Below the pieces are notes generated by a model, which did no database searches, was not told the origin of the DNA, and worked only from the letters and a program-made list of their open reading frames with translations. From the NCBI GenBank assembly GCA_025060675.1, contig JANXBI010000023.1, forward strand, positions 1 through 24,721: a stretch of 24,721 bases of DNA, given 5' to 3'. Both the position numbers and the translations under genes were made by a program. The stretch comes from Candidatus Caldatribacterium sp. (lineage in GTDB: Bacteria > Atribacterota > Atribacteria > Atribacterales > Caldatribacteriaceae). Positions within the stretch are counted from its first letter, which is position 1, and each line of letters starts with the position of its first letter. This document shows, in pieces, positions 1-7,917 of the stretch.

Positions 1-11
1 CAGCGGTTGAA

Positions 12-1907
12 CTACACTCGGAACCGTGCCACCGCCCCAGTTAAATCCTCAGCCAGCTGAGCCAAAGCCTTTGCTGCTGAGGCCACCTCTTCTAAGGCTG
101 CGCTTTGCTCTTGCGTGGATGCCGAGACCTCTTCGCTTGAAGCCGCATTCTCCTCAGCGATGGCCGCAAGGGAGGCAACACGCTCGGCCACAACCTGGAG
201 GCTTTTGGTGATGTCCTCCACCGCGTTCACGATATCCGCCGAAAGGGTACGGACCTCCTTTTGGGCGTTGGCGATGTCCCTTTGGGTTTGCTCAAGAGCC
301 GATGCGCTCTGGGCAATGCTTGTGATACCCCCAAGAACCCGTCCGATGGCTCCAAGAATCCGCTGGAAGTTTGAGGCGATGCCTTCACCCCGTTTCACTC
401 CCTCGCTCACCTCATGCTGCGCCCGGTCCATGCGCTGTACAGCAGTTTGAGTATCCCTTTGAATTTCGGCAATAAGAGCGGCAATCTGCTGGGCCGCTTG
501 GGCAGAACCTTCAGCGAGCTTGCGGACCTCTTCCGCCACCACGGCAAAGCCCCGTCCTGCTTCTCCTGCTCGAGCAGCCTCAATCGCCGCGTTCAGGGCA
601 AGGAGGTTGGTCTGCTCGGCAATCCCAGTGATGACATCCACGATCTTGCCAATTTCTTGAGACCGTTCTTCCAAAGCACCAATCCCCTGGCCGACTTCCT
701 GAGTCACCTTGGCGATGGAGGCAATGGTTTCAAGAAGGAGTGAGAGGGCCTTCTGTCCTTCCTGTGCCTCCTTCTCCGTCTCTTTCCCTTCCTGGACCAT
801 ACGTTCTATTTCCTGACGCATCCTCCCAAGGGCTTCCGCATTCTCTTTAAGTTTCTCCCCAAGGATGTCCTCAACAAAGCGGATGTTCTTTTGGGTGGAC
901 TCTCGAATGGCCAGGGATTGCCTGTGAATCCCTTTGGTCTCCTCGCTGAGGCGCTGGAGCTCTTCTCCTTGACGGCTGGCTCCCGTGGCAACTTGGGCAA
1001 TCGTCTGGGCAATCTCCTGAGTCGCCCGGGAAATCTCTTCCGTGGAGGAGTAGAGGTTTTGGCTTGAAGCCAAAAGCCTCTCCGCCGCACCAATCACCTT
1101 CTGGACGGTCTCTCGCAAGCCTCCCACCATACGCTCAAAGGCCCAAGAGAGCACTCCAATCTCGTCCTTGGTGTGGGTGGAGAGCGTGCCAGTGAGGTCT
1201 CCCTCTTCCCCTCGATGGGCGAGGGTCACAAGGGCATGGAGAGGCCTGGTGACGCTTCGGGTGGTGAAAAAGGAGAGAAGAAGGGAGACGCCAAGGGCAA
1301 AAGCGGTAAGAATACCCGCAAGGTACTGGTTCCTCTGGAAGTTCACCTGGGCTTCCCTGTGGTGCTTTTGAGCAAGGGCAAGGACAACGTCGGTGAGCTC
1401 ATCAAGGTACCCACGCATCACTTCGAACTTTGCTTTTGCCTGTCCCAAGGTGAGGTCGATGGCTAAAGTTCGGCCTTCCCGGGTATCGGCCTTTCGTCCT
1501 TCCACAATCTGGCGGGAGAGCTGTACCCACTCCGCACGGGCACTCTCGTACTTGGCAACGAGAGCCTCTTCCTCTGGATGCTTGGGGAGTGCCTTGTACT
1601 TCTCCCACCGTTCTTCCGCTTGCTTGAGATTCGTCTCGTACTCCTTGAGGAGCTCCTGGAAGACCTCCGAATCCGTCTTCGCAAAAATCATGGAGCGCTC
1701 CGCCACAAGGAGCTGGTGCAGGTCTCGGTCAATTTCAAGGATATAGTCAACCGCAGGCAGATGCTCCGTGTACAGCTCCTCGACGCTTTCATAGATTTCC
1801 CGGGCAAAGAAAACCCCAAGGAAACCAAGCACCACCACAAAGGCGATAACCGCAAGGAATCCGACAAGGACTCGAGCACCAATCTTACGCTGAAAAAGTG
1901 TCACCAT
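12..1907 (-). CDS. Methyl-accepting chemotaxis protein with 4-helix-bundle sensor
   Basis: This is an inner-membrane chemoreceptor of 631 residues that would signal to CheA/CheW to steer motility. It has a first membrane segment at about residues 15-35, a helical periplasmic region at about 36-190 that looks like the four-helix-bundle MCP sensor, a second membrane segment at about 195-218, a HAMP linker, and a long cytoplasmic coiled coil. The hairpin tip (about 420-465) carries the highly conserved family core EQTNLLALNAAIEAARAGE and the following GRGFAVVAEEVRKLA. There is no CheR-tethering C-terminal pentapeptide; the protein ends in RFRV. The ATG start follows a GAGGGAG ribosome site. The gene lies 8 bases downstream of a secreted Cache-domain protein on the same strand. 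No che genes are visible here. The family call is very secure; the ligand is unknown. Confidence 0.95.
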   Translation of the reverse strand: MVTLFQRKIGARVLVGFLAVIAFVVVLGFLGVFFAREIYESVEELYTEHLPAVDYILEIDRDLHQLLVAERSMIFAKTDSEVFQELLKEYETNLKQAEERWEKYKALPKHPEEEALVAKYESARAEWVQLSRQIVEGRKADTREGRTLAIDLTLGQAKAKFEVMRGYLDELTDVVLALAQKHHREAQVNFQRNQYLAGILTAFALGVSLLLSFFTTRSVTRPLHALVTLAHRGEEGDLTGTLSTHTKDEIGVLSWAFERMVGGLRETVQKVIGAAERLLASSQNLYSSTEEISRATQEIAQTIAQVATGASRQGEELQRLSEETKGIHRQSLAIRESTQKNIRFVEDILGEKLKENAEALGRMRQEIERMVQEGKETEKEAQEGQKALSLLLETIASIAKVTQEVGQGIGALEERSQEIGKIVDVITGIAEQTNLLALNAAIEAARAGEAGRGFAVVAEEVRKLAEGSAQAAQQIAALIAEIQRDTQTAVQRMDRAQHEVSEGVKRGEGIASNFQRILGAIGRVLGGITSIAQSASALEQTQRDIANAQKEVRTLSADIVNAVEDITKSLQVVAERVASLAAIAEENAASSEEVSASTQEQSAALEEVASAAKALAQLAEDLTGAVARFRV

Positions 1908-1916
1908 TGCTCTCCC

Positions 1917-2489
1917 TCACTGTGCCAAGAACGCATCAACATCGATGCCTACGACGATGACCCCAATGACCTTCCCCTCATCCCGCACAGGGACTGAGAC
2001 CTGCACGAGGTAGGTTTGCGTGCTCTCATCAAACTCCACATCAGCGATGTAGAGCACCCCTTCTTCCCCCTTGAAGCACTCGGTGAATTTTGCCTCATCC
2101 CCCTGCCAGTAGTCTGAGGTTTTGTCCGTTGCTGCCACAAGACCACCCTGGTTATCGGTGACAAAGATTTCGGCAAAGTACGGAGCGCTCTCCTTGAGCT
2201 TTTGGAGCTCCTTGGCGCACTCGTTCTCAAGGTAGGGCTTCATGAAATCGGCAATTCCCGGGGTAGCCTTCCAGCGCTCATCAAACGCCTTGATTTCCTC
2301 AAGGGTCATCCCCTTGGCGTTTTGGGCTTTCACCGCTTGCACGATGATGGGATTCTCTCCCCACCGCACAAGCTCAGCTTTGGCAAAGTCGACGATCTCC
2401 TGCGGAGCCTTCTCTGCAGCACAGGCAAGGCCAAGGGCAAGGACAACCACAACACCCAACACTCCCACACAGGGCAACCGAAAGACCAC
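1917..2489 (-). CDS. Secreted single-Cache (PDC-type) sensor domain protein
   Basis: This is a 190-residue exported protein made almost entirely of one extracellular sensory domain. Residues 1-24 form a signal peptide with a plausible signal peptidase I site at ACA|AE; the cysteine context is a poor lipobox. The rest resembles the single Cache/PDC ligand-binding fold: a long helix, then the conserved strand region with VTDNQGGLVAATDKTSDYWQ at about 110-130, and a final hydrophobic strand ending in VVGIDVDAFLAQ. No output domain is present. It starts at GTG, supported by an AGGGGGG ribosome site seven bases upstream. The gene sits 8 bases before the chemoreceptor gene, so the two are probably co-transcribed. 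I infer that this soluble or periplasmic domain binds a small ligand and presents it to the chemoreceptor. The fold is fairly sure; the partnership is inferred. Confidence 0.82.
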   Translation of the reverse strand: MVFRLPCVGVLGVVVVLALGLACAAEKAPQEIVDFAKAELVRWGENPIIVQAVKAQNAKGMTLEEIKAFDERWKATPGIADFMKPYLENECAKELQKLKESAPYFAEIFVTDNQGGLVAATDKTSDYWQGDEAKFTECFKGEEGVLYIADVEFDESTQTYLVQVSVPVRDEGKVIGVIVVGIDVDAFLAQ

Positions 2490-2568
2490 AGTATATCCCC
2501 CCTAAAACGTATTGATTCTAGTACTCTCCACAAAATCCTGATGCAATGCTATGCCACCAAGGACCCTA

Positions 2569-3375
2569 CTAGGGCTCTAACGCCACCCTGTACACCCACC
2601 GCCAGCGTTTCCCAGTGACAAGGAAAGTCTTTGTCCTTCCGTCATAGGCAATACCGTTGAGGACGTTCTCTCCCCCCTTCCCTGGGTCATGGATGTCCCC
2701 AAAGTCCATCCAGGCTAGGACACGACCACTTGGTGGGTCAATCACAAGGATGACATCCTCTTGCCAGACGTTGGCAAAGATTCTCCCTTCAGCGTACTCG
2801 AGCTCGTTGAGCCGATCCACTCTCCTTTCCCCTATTCGGACTTCCACCTCCCTCTCAAGAGCAAACGTTTCCGGATTGAGGAAACGCAGAGTCGCTGATC
2901 CATCGCTCACGATGAGATGCTTGCCATCGGCTGTAATACCCCACCCATCGTAGGGGTATGGCCGCACCGCAAGCCGCTTGAGCGTTTTCCGGTCGTAGAT
3001 GAAAGCCACCTTCGACGTCCAAGTGAGCTGGATGATGGTGTCCCGCCAAGCGGTAATACCTTCGGCAAAGTAGGCCTCCTCAAGGGCAACGCTTCTGAGC
3101 ACCTCCCCCGTAGAGAGCTCTACCACGCGCAGGCTCGACTGGCCATAGAGACCGGTGCTCTCATAGAGCACGCCATCTGCAAAGAACATCCCTTGGGTGA
3201 ATGCTGCAGGGTCGTGGGGATACATCCTGAGGAGTTTCCAAGAGAGGCGTGGGACAGCACCTGTAGAGAGGAGGAATGCACGCAAGGACTCCCCACACAA
3301 GGGAGAATCGAAGAAGACAAAGAGGGAGAAAAAGAAAACGCACCACACCACCTGCACGAAGAGAAAGACCCTCAT
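2569..3375 (-). CDS. Glutaminyl-peptide cyclotransferase (glutamine cyclotransferase, beta-propeller type)
   Basis: The 268-residue protein matches the plant/bacterial type of glutaminyl cyclase, a five-bladed beta-propeller that turns N-terminal glutamine of peptides or proteins into pyroglutamate. Family landmarks visible in order are FTQGMFF, YESTGLYGQSSL, AYFAEGITAW, GWGITADG and LIVSDGSATL, then the NELEYAEGRIFANVW block that carries the presumed catalytic Glu, and NVLNGIAYD near the end. Residues 1-25 form a strongly hydrophobic export signal or anchor, so it acts outside the cytoplasm. I chose the ATG at 3375: the reading frame stays open for 75 more codons upstream, but that part is low-complexity, runs into the divergent gene's promoter, and the size from ATG fits the family. 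A TACAAT box ends only 6 bases before the ATG, so the message may be leaderless. No ribosome site is visible. Confidence 0.88.
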   Translation of the reverse strand: MRVFLFVQVVWCVFFFSLFVFFDSPLCGESLRAFLLSTGAVPRLSWKLLRMYPHDPAAFTQGMFFADGVLYESTGLYGQSSLRVVELSTGEVLRSVALEEAYFAEGITAWRDTIIQLTWTSKVAFIYDRKTLKRLAVRPYPYDGWGITADGKHLIVSDGSATLRFLNPETFALEREVEVRIGERRVDRLNELEYAEGRIFANVWQEDVILVIDPPSGRVLAWMDFGDIHDPGKGGENVLNGIAYDGRTKTFLVTGKRWRWVYRVALEP

Positions 3376-3381
3376 AGGGAC

Positions 3382-3387
3382 ATTGTA
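3382..3387 (-). promoter_or_regulatory. -10 box (TACAAT) for the glutaminyl cyclotransferase gene
   Basis: On the minus strand TACAAT is followed by six bases and then the ATG, so transcription would start at or within a base or two of the start codon. No convincing -35 hexamer is seen at 16-18 bases upstream. The match is short, so confidence is limited. Confidence 0.35.
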
Positions 3388-3438
3388 CCGCAAGGGGGAG
3401 GAAAAACGGAGGGGTTTTCCAAGAGCCTGACGAAGGTA

Positions 3439-3447
3439 TGCTACAAT
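3439..3447 (+). promoter_or_regulatory. Extended -10 promoter (TGCTACAAT) for the SDR gene
   Basis: TGC immediately before TACAAT gives an extended -10 element, which can work without a good -35; none is obvious upstream. The predicted start near 3454 leaves a leader of only about 12 bases, containing the GGGGTG ribosome site at 3455-3460 before the ATG at 3466. Confidence 0.45.
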
Positions 3448-3465
3448 CCCCTTTGGGGTGATACG

Positions 3466-4221
3466 ATGACTATCGCACAGCATAGGGTCGTCCTCGTTAC
3501 TGGAGCAAGTCGAGGGATTGGACGGGGGATTGCGCTTGCCTTTGCGTCCTTTGGGGTTCGCCTCGCTATCCACTACCATACCCGGGAAAAGGAAGCCCAA
3601 GAGGTTAGAGAATTAGCGCAAAAGCATGCGTCCCAGGTGCTCCTTGTCCGGGGGGATATCTCGGTTCGGGAAGAGGTGGAGCAGATGTTCCGGCAAATAG
3701 AGGAACACCTTGGGACGGTGGACATCCTCGTGAACAACGCCGCCACAGCGCAAATTGCGGATCCTGACCCCCTCTCCATCAATGAAGCCCTCTGGGACAG
3801 GCTGTACGCGGTGAACATGAAAGGCGTTTTCCTCACCTGCGCTCTGGCGATTCCTAAGATGATGGAGAAGCGCTGGGGTCGAATCATCAACATCTCCTCA
3901 ACGGCAGGCCTCACCGGTGGGACCTCGGGAGCCCACTATGCCGCCACCAAAGGAGCGCTCATTCCCTACAGCAAGGCCCTTGCTCGGGCTTTCGCCCCCT
4001 ACGGTATTACGGTGAACGTCGTTGCTCCTGGGAAAATCGAAACGGAGCTCTTCTACGATGCCACACCTCCGGAGGAAATTCCCAAGGTCGTGGCGAAAAT
4101 TCCTGCCGGGAGGCTCGGGAAACCTGAGGACGTTGCCCAAGCCGTCCTTTACTTCGCAAGCGAAGAAGCAGCATTCGTCACCGGACAGGTCCTCGTGGTG
4201 TCGGGAGGGTACGGAGCGTAG
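3466..4221 (+). CDS. Short-chain dehydrogenase/reductase, FabG-like
   Basis: A classical SDR oxidoreductase of 251 residues, the usual length for the family. The Rossmann cofactor motif TGASRGIG is at 12-19 and NNAA at 90-93. Asn118, Ser145, Tyr158 and Lys162 complete the catalytic tetrad (INISSTAG, then HYAATKGA). The C-terminal TGQVLVVSGGYGA is also typical. The sequence resembles 3-oxoacyl-ACP reductase (FabG) and glucose/sorbitol dehydrogenase groups. There is no fatty-acid gene nearby, so the substrate cannot be fixed. The ATG at 3466 follows GGGGTGATACG; the reading frame is open far upstream but that part antiparallels the divergent cyclotransferase gene and is not coding. The gene is single, with its own promoter, and ends directly against the stop codon of a convergent gene with no spacer. 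Confidence 0.92.
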   Translation: MTIAQHRVVLVTGASRGIGRGIALAFASFGVRLAIHYHTREKEAQEVRELAQKHASQVLLVRGDISVREEVEQMFRQIEEHLGTVDILVNNAATAQIADPDPLSINEALWDRLYAVNMKGVFLTCALAIPKMMEKRWGRIINISSTAGLTGGTSGAHYAATKGALIPYSKALARAFAPYGITVNVVAPGKIETELFYDATPPEEIPKVVAKIPAGRLGKPEDVAQAVLYFASEEAAFVTGQVLVVSGGYGA

Positions 4222-4875
4222 CTACATCGGTGCGTACTTCCCTCCAGGGCCTGAGGGTGGCTTTTTGGCCTGTACCCTCCCCTCGAAAACAACGCTATAG
4301 ACCTCAAAATAGCCCCGTTTTCCTTCTCCCCCATCACCTGAGACCATGACAAGCCCCCAAGCCGATTTGTCCACGTACACCCAGCCAAAGGTTCGAGAAG
4401 AAAGCCAGCAGTACCAGAACGCTTTCCCTCTCTCGTCAACGTTGAAAGGGGATTTCGGCCAGATGCACAAAGGAGTCACCACGACGTGGTATGAAGCTCC
4501 GGGGGTGAGACCTTTCAGGGTGAAGGCCTGAGGGTTTGCCTGGACGTAAGAGTTGCGGGCCACATCGATAACGTACTGCGCAAGGAAATCGCAGTAGTAG
4601 ACTGGATAACCGTAGCGAGGGTCCCTTGTCCAGTACGCCGAAGATACAGGGCTTGATGGTTCAACGATGGAAACCCGATACCCAACGACGATGCGTTTGA
4701 TGGGCAGGTAGTAGAAGATGATGCCACCCGCTACACCCTGTTCAGACTCAAGGATGGATGTGACCTCATCAACAAAGGGCGAAAACGAGAGGTAGGCTTC
4801 TCCATCAAAACTCTGGGACCAGGCCGGAGAGAGGAACAACCCAAAAAGCAGGAAAAACCACCATCCCCTCCTCAT
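4222..4875 (-). CDS. Secreted protein of unknown function
   Basis: I do not recognise this 217-residue protein. It begins with a clear signal peptide (MRRGWWFFLLFGLFL, cleavage likely after SPAWS), so it is exported. The mature part is rich in Tyr, Trp, Phe, Pro and Ser and looks mostly beta. The stretch FTLKGLTPGASYHVVVTPL resembles the end of a fibronectin type III-like strand pair. It has a Gly/Pro/Lys-rich tail (KPPSGPGGKYAPM). Two Cys lie in the YCDF and LCIW contexts and one near WYCW. I chose the ATG at 4875 over an in-frame TTG at 4890, because a GGAGGG ribosome site lies at 4883-4888, inside the longer version. It lies 22 bases downstream of tRNA-Asn with no promoter of its own visible, and its stop abuts the convergent SDR stop. 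Confidence 0.72.
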   Translation of the reverse strand: MRRGWWFFLLFGLFLSPAWSQSFDGEAYLSFSPFVDEVTSILESEQGVAGGIIFYYLPIKRIVVGYRVSIVEPSSPVSSAYWTRDPRYGYPVYYCDFLAQYVIDVARNSYVQANPQAFTLKGLTPGASYHVVVTPLCIWPKSPFNVDERGKAFWYCWLSSRTFGWVYVDKSAWGLVMVSGDGGEGKRGYFEVYSVVFEGRVQAKKPPSGPGGKYAPM

Positions 4876-4897
4876 GCACCATCCCTCCAAAAAGTAA

Positions 4898-4972
4898 TGG
4901 CTCCCCGGGCAGGACTCGAACCTGCAACCATCCGGTTAACAGCCGGACGCTCTACCATTGAGCTACCGAGGA
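4898..4972 (-). tRNA. tRNA-Asn (anticodon GTT)
   Basis: The 75-base gene folds as a full cloverleaf. The acceptor stem TCCTCGG pairs with CCGGGGA (one T-G wobble), followed by discriminator G and an encoded CCA. The D arm contains TAGCTCAATGGTAGAGC. The anticodon stem CCGG/CCGG has a CTGTTAA loop giving GTT (template bases 4938-4940). The T arm has GTTCGAGTC. A five-T run follows five bases after the CCA and may be a weak end signal. It is transcribed from a promoter inside the end of rpoD. Confidence 0.97.
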
Positions 4973-4987
4973 GCGACTCAAGTACAG

Positions 4988-5016
4988 ATTATAAAAACGT
5001 CACTCCGATTCGTCAA
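4988..5016 (-). promoter_or_regulatory. Sigma-70 type promoter of tRNA-Asn, inside the rpoD 3' end
   Basis: Reading the minus strand, TTGACG (5011-5016) is separated by exactly 17 bases from a perfect TATAAT (4988-4993). The -35 hexamer and most of the spacer are the last codons and stop codon of rpoD (Leu-Asp-Glu-Ser-Glu-stop). The predicted start near 4981 gives a leader of about nine bases before the mature tRNA 5' end. Confidence 0.85.
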
Positions 5017-6091
5017 GATAGTCCCGGAGCTTTTTGCTCCGGCTTGGGTGACGGAGCTTGCGCAGGGCTTTGGCTTCAATCTGGCGGATACGCTCCCTCG
5101 TGACCCCAAAGATTTGGCCTACTTCTTCAAGGGTATGGGGCTTCCCGTCTTCAAGACCGAAACGGAGCTTGAGCACTTTCCGTTCCCGTTCGGTGAGCGT
5201 GTTGAGCACATTCTCAAGTTGCTCCTTCAAGAGCGAATATGAAGCCGCCTGCGGTGGGGCCATGATTCCGGTGTCCTCGATGAAGTCTCCGAGGTGGCTG
5301 TCCTCCTCTTCCCCGATGGGGGTCTCAAGAGACAAAGGCTCCTGAGCAGTCTTGAGAATCTCCCGGACCTTTTCAGGGGTAATCCCCATGCGCTCGGCAA
5401 TTTCCTCAGGAGTTGGTTCCCGACCAAGTTCCTGGGTGAGCTGGCGGCTGATACGGGAGAGTTTGTTGATGGTCTCCACCATGTGGACAGGGATGCGGAT
5501 GGTACGCGCCTGATCAGCAATGGCCCGAGTAATGGCTTGGCGAATCCACCAGGTGGCATAGGTTGAGAACTTGTACCCTTTCCGGTAATCGAACTTCTCC
5601 ACCGCTCGAATGAGACCAAGGTTCCCCTCTTGGATAAGGTCAAGGAAAAGCATACCTCGGCCCACGTAGCGCTTCGCGATACTCACCACAAGACGGAGGT
5701 TCGCCTCGATGAGTTTCTTCTTCGCTTCTTGGTCTCCCTGCTCGATGCGTTTGGCAAGCTCCACTTCCTCCTCCGGAGTCAGAAGAGGTACCTGGCCGAT
5801 TTCTTTGAGGTACATCTTCACCGGGTCATCGACTCCGATACCTCGGACATCCTCAATCTGCCAGTCTTCGGCCTCAAGGGCTGGCACCTCTTCTCGGAAC
5901 ATCTCCTCATCCGACACCTCAATGCCAAGCTCCGACAGGGTGTCGTACACGTCGTCGAGCTTGTCGACGTTTATAGCGTCATCGCCAAGGATATCGTTGA
6001 GCTCTTTAAAGGTAACGTACCCCTTGCGTTTTCCGCTTTCCACAAGGGACGCAATGTCCTGAGAGGTCTTTTTCTTCCCATTCCCGCTCAA
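5000..6091 (-). CDS. rpoD: Primary RNA polymerase sigma factor (RpoD/SigA)
   Basis: The housekeeping sigma factor, which directs RNA polymerase to -10/-35 promoters. At 363 residues it is of the short SigA type. An N-terminal region 1.1-like segment is at about 10-62 and region 1.2 at about 88-120 (DDPVKMYLKEIGQVPLLT). Region 2 is at about 125-195, with the -10 binding helix YATWWIRQAITRAI. Region 3 is at about 200-280. Region 4 is at about 288-350, with the helix-turn-helix LEEVGQIFGVTRERIRQIEAKAL. I accept the TTG at 6091: purine-rich GGGGAG/GGGAG lies upstream, there is no ATG before residue 64, and the translation from TTG covers the usual acidic leader. It follows dnaG by 18 bases, the familiar dnaG-rpoD pairing, so the two share a message. 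Confidence 0.97.
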   Translation of the reverse strand: MSGNGKKKTSQDIASLVESGKRKGYVTFKELNDILGDDAINVDKLDDVYDTLSELGIEVSDEEMFREEVPALEAEDWQIEDVRGIGVDDPVKMYLKEIGQVPLLTPEEEVELAKRIEQGDQEAKKKLIEANLRLVVSIAKRYVGRGMLFLDLIQEGNLGLIRAVEKFDYRKGYKFSTYATWWIRQAITRAIADQARTIRIPVHMVETINKLSRISRQLTQELGREPTPEEIAERMGITPEKVREILKTAQEPLSLETPIGEEEDSHLGDFIEDTGIMAPPQAASYSLLKEQLENVLNTLTERERKVLKLRFGLEDGKPHTLEEVGQIFGVTRERIRQIEAKALRKLRHPSRSKKLRDYLDESE

Positions 6092-6109
6092 GGCTCCCTC
6101 TCCCCTCTC

Positions 6110-7867
6110 TCACAGAGTCCTTCGAAGTTTCTCCCGCTCCTTGACCAGAGCATGGTACCGCCTCCATCCCTCAGGGTCCTGAGACCTCTTCAGCTCTTCC
6201 CGGAGGTTTTGAATCTCCCGCTCCAGCGCGGAAAGCTTGACCTGGCGGATGAGGTCCACCACAAGGTCTTCACGGGCTGCAAACTGAAAATCCTCTCGGG
6301 AAGCGATTTCGGTAATGAGCGCCTGAATCCCCTCCTCCCCCCGGAAGACATCAACCAGGTCTGAAAGGGTGAAATGCTCCCGGGAAGACAAGGCAACCAG
6401 CGCTTGGAAAATGCGCCGATGTTCAGGCTTCGCAAAATGGCTCCCGTCCACGACTTCAAAGATTCTCCCTCGCAGCGCTGCATCGTCAAAGCACGCTCGA
6501 AGGAGCATCTTCTCCGCCTGAACCCATCCGGGTTCCGGAACAACCTGGGGACGGGGCTTTTCGAAAACCGAAAGGCTTTCCCCTCCAAGCACCCGTAAAA
6601 CGACATCCTCCGCAACCCCTACGGCTTCTGCGATTCTTCGAACCCGCAGAGCCCGCTCGATTGGGTCCTTTGTTGCCGCAAGAAGCGGCACCATACCCCG
6701 GAGGACTTTGGCTTTCGACTCCAGAGAAGTATAACCATGAGTCTTGAGCAATAATTCCAGGGAATATTCAAAAAATGTGGGTGCTTTCTCAAGGAGAGCA
6801 AGAAAGGCTTCCTTCCCCTTTTCCCGAAGGAAGCTATCCGGATCGTAAGGTGAGGGAAGGGTTACGATATCCACGTGGAAACCCCGCTCGTAGAGAACGT
6901 GCAACCCTCGGGCAGTGGCCACTTCCCCCGCTTCATCGGCATCGTAACAGAGGACAACCCGGTCAGCGTACCGTTTCAAAAGCCCTGCTTGTTCTCGGGT
7001 CAGAGACGTCCCCATGGAAGCAACGCAGTTCCTTATGCCGTGCTCAAAGAGGGCAAGGCAGTCCATGTACCCTTCAACAAGGATGGCGAAACGACTCTTC
7101 ATGATAGCCTCTTTCCCAGCGAAAAGTCCATAGAGGTGGCGACCTTTGGTGAAGAGGGGCGATTCGGGGCTATTCACATACTTTGGTTCTCCCTCCCCAA
7201 GGACCCGTCCGGCAAATCCGACAACCTTTCCCTGAGCATCCTGAAGGGCAAAGGTGATTCTCCCTCGGAAACGGTCAAGGAGCTCCCCCCGCTTGGTAAC
7301 CACTCCAATGCCAGCGCGGAGAATCTCTTGCCCCGAAAACCCCTCCTTCAGGAGGAAAGCAATGCTCCCTTTTCCCGAAAGCGGGGAAAAACCGATGGAA
7401 AACGTGTTCAGCGTTTCCTCCCGAAGCCCCCGCTTCTTGAGGAGGTATTCCCGGGCCTGCCAAGCCTCCTCACTTTTGTCGTCCCTGAGGCAAGCCTGGT
7501 AGTAGTGGTTTGCCGCCTCAAGGAGTTTCAAGAGCCGCTCTCGCTCCCCGAGGGAAGTTCTCTCCTTCTCGAACGTGGAAGGCAAGGGAAGGCCGTATCT
7601 TTCGGCAAGGAAGGCGACCGCCTCCGGAAAGGTTAACCGTTCCACACGCATAATGAAGGTGAAAATATTCCCCCCTGCCCCACAACCAAAGCAATGGAAG
7701 ATGCCCTTTTCCGGAGAAACGGTGAACGAAGGGGTCTTCTCCTCGTGGAATGGACAAAGCGCCCGAAAGTTGCGCCCAGAGGGTTTCAAGTCGACATACT
7801 GGGAGATGAGTTCCACAATATCTGCGCGAGCCTTAATCTCCTCAAGGTATTCCTCTGGGATGAGCAC
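6110..7867 (-). CDS. dnaG: DNA primase DnaG
   Basis: Synthesises RNA primers for lagging-strand replication together with the DnaB helicase. The 585-residue protein has an N-terminal CHC2 zinc-binding domain with Cys38, His41, Cys59 and Cys62 (CPFH and FGCG). Next comes the RNA polymerase core, with the Toprim acidic motifs EGYMD near 264 and CYDADEAG near 307. A C-terminal helical, helicase-interacting region starts at about 445. The length is normal. The start is GTG with AAGGTGGGAG just upstream, and the first residues (LIPEEYLEEIKARADIVELI) align with the usual DnaG start. An intrinsic terminator for the upstream pyrophosphatase gene ends about 12 bases before the GTG, leaving no room for a promoter, so expression must come from read-through or a start site inside the previous gene. 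Confidence 0.97.
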   Translation of the reverse strand: MLIPEEYLEEIKARADIVELISQYVDLKPSGRNFRALCPFHEEKTPSFTVSPEKGIFHCFGCGAGGNIFTFIMRVERLTFPEAVAFLAERYGLPLPSTFEKERTSLGERERLLKLLEAANHYYQACLRDDKSEEAWQAREYLLKKRGLREETLNTFSIGFSPLSGKGSIAFLLKEGFSGQEILRAGIGVVTKRGELLDRFRGRITFALQDAQGKVVGFAGRVLGEGEPKYVNSPESPLFTKGRHLYGLFAGKEAIMKSRFAILVEGYMDCLALFEHGIRNCVASMGTSLTREQAGLLKRYADRVVLCYDADEAGEVATARGLHVLYERGFHVDIVTLPSPYDPDSFLREKGKEAFLALLEKAPTFFEYSLELLLKTHGYTSLESKAKVLRGMVPLLAATKDPIERALRVRRIAEAVGVAEDVVLRVLGGESLSVFEKPRPQVVPEPGWVQAEKMLLRACFDDAALRGRIFEVVDGSHFAKPEHRRIFQALVALSSREHFTLSDLVDVFRGEEGIQALITEIASREDFQFAAREDLVVDLIRQVKLSALEREIQNLREELKRSQDPEGWRRYHALVKEREKLRRTL

Positions 7868-7879
7868 GCTCCCACCTTC

Positions 7880-7912
7880 AAAAGACCCATGGGCCCGGAA
7901 AGGCCCATGGGT
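7880..7912 (-). terminator. Intrinsic terminator after the membrane pyrophosphatase gene
   Basis: A perfect 11-bp inverted repeat (7885-7895 with 7902-7912, six-base loop) containing CCCATGGGCC is followed on the minus strand by CTTTT. It lies 5 bases after the pyrophosphatase stop codon and directly before the dnaG ribosome site. Confidence 0.78.
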
Positions 7913-7917
7913 TGAGC

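Noticed and set aside
2490..2568. Promoter for the Cache-chemoreceptor pair (TTGCAT ... TAGAAT)
   Set aside because: The only good -10 candidate lies 20 bases from the -35 candidate; spacing is too poor to report.
3376..3600. 75-codon N-terminal extension of the glutaminyl cyclotransferase
   Set aside because: Low-complexity, unlike the family, crosses the divergent SDR promoter and coding start; the ATG at 3375 is followed at once by an export signal.
4876..4890. TTG start for the secreted protein next to tRNA-Asn
   Set aside because: The GGAGGG ribosome site lies inside this extension and is correctly spaced for the ATG at 4875.
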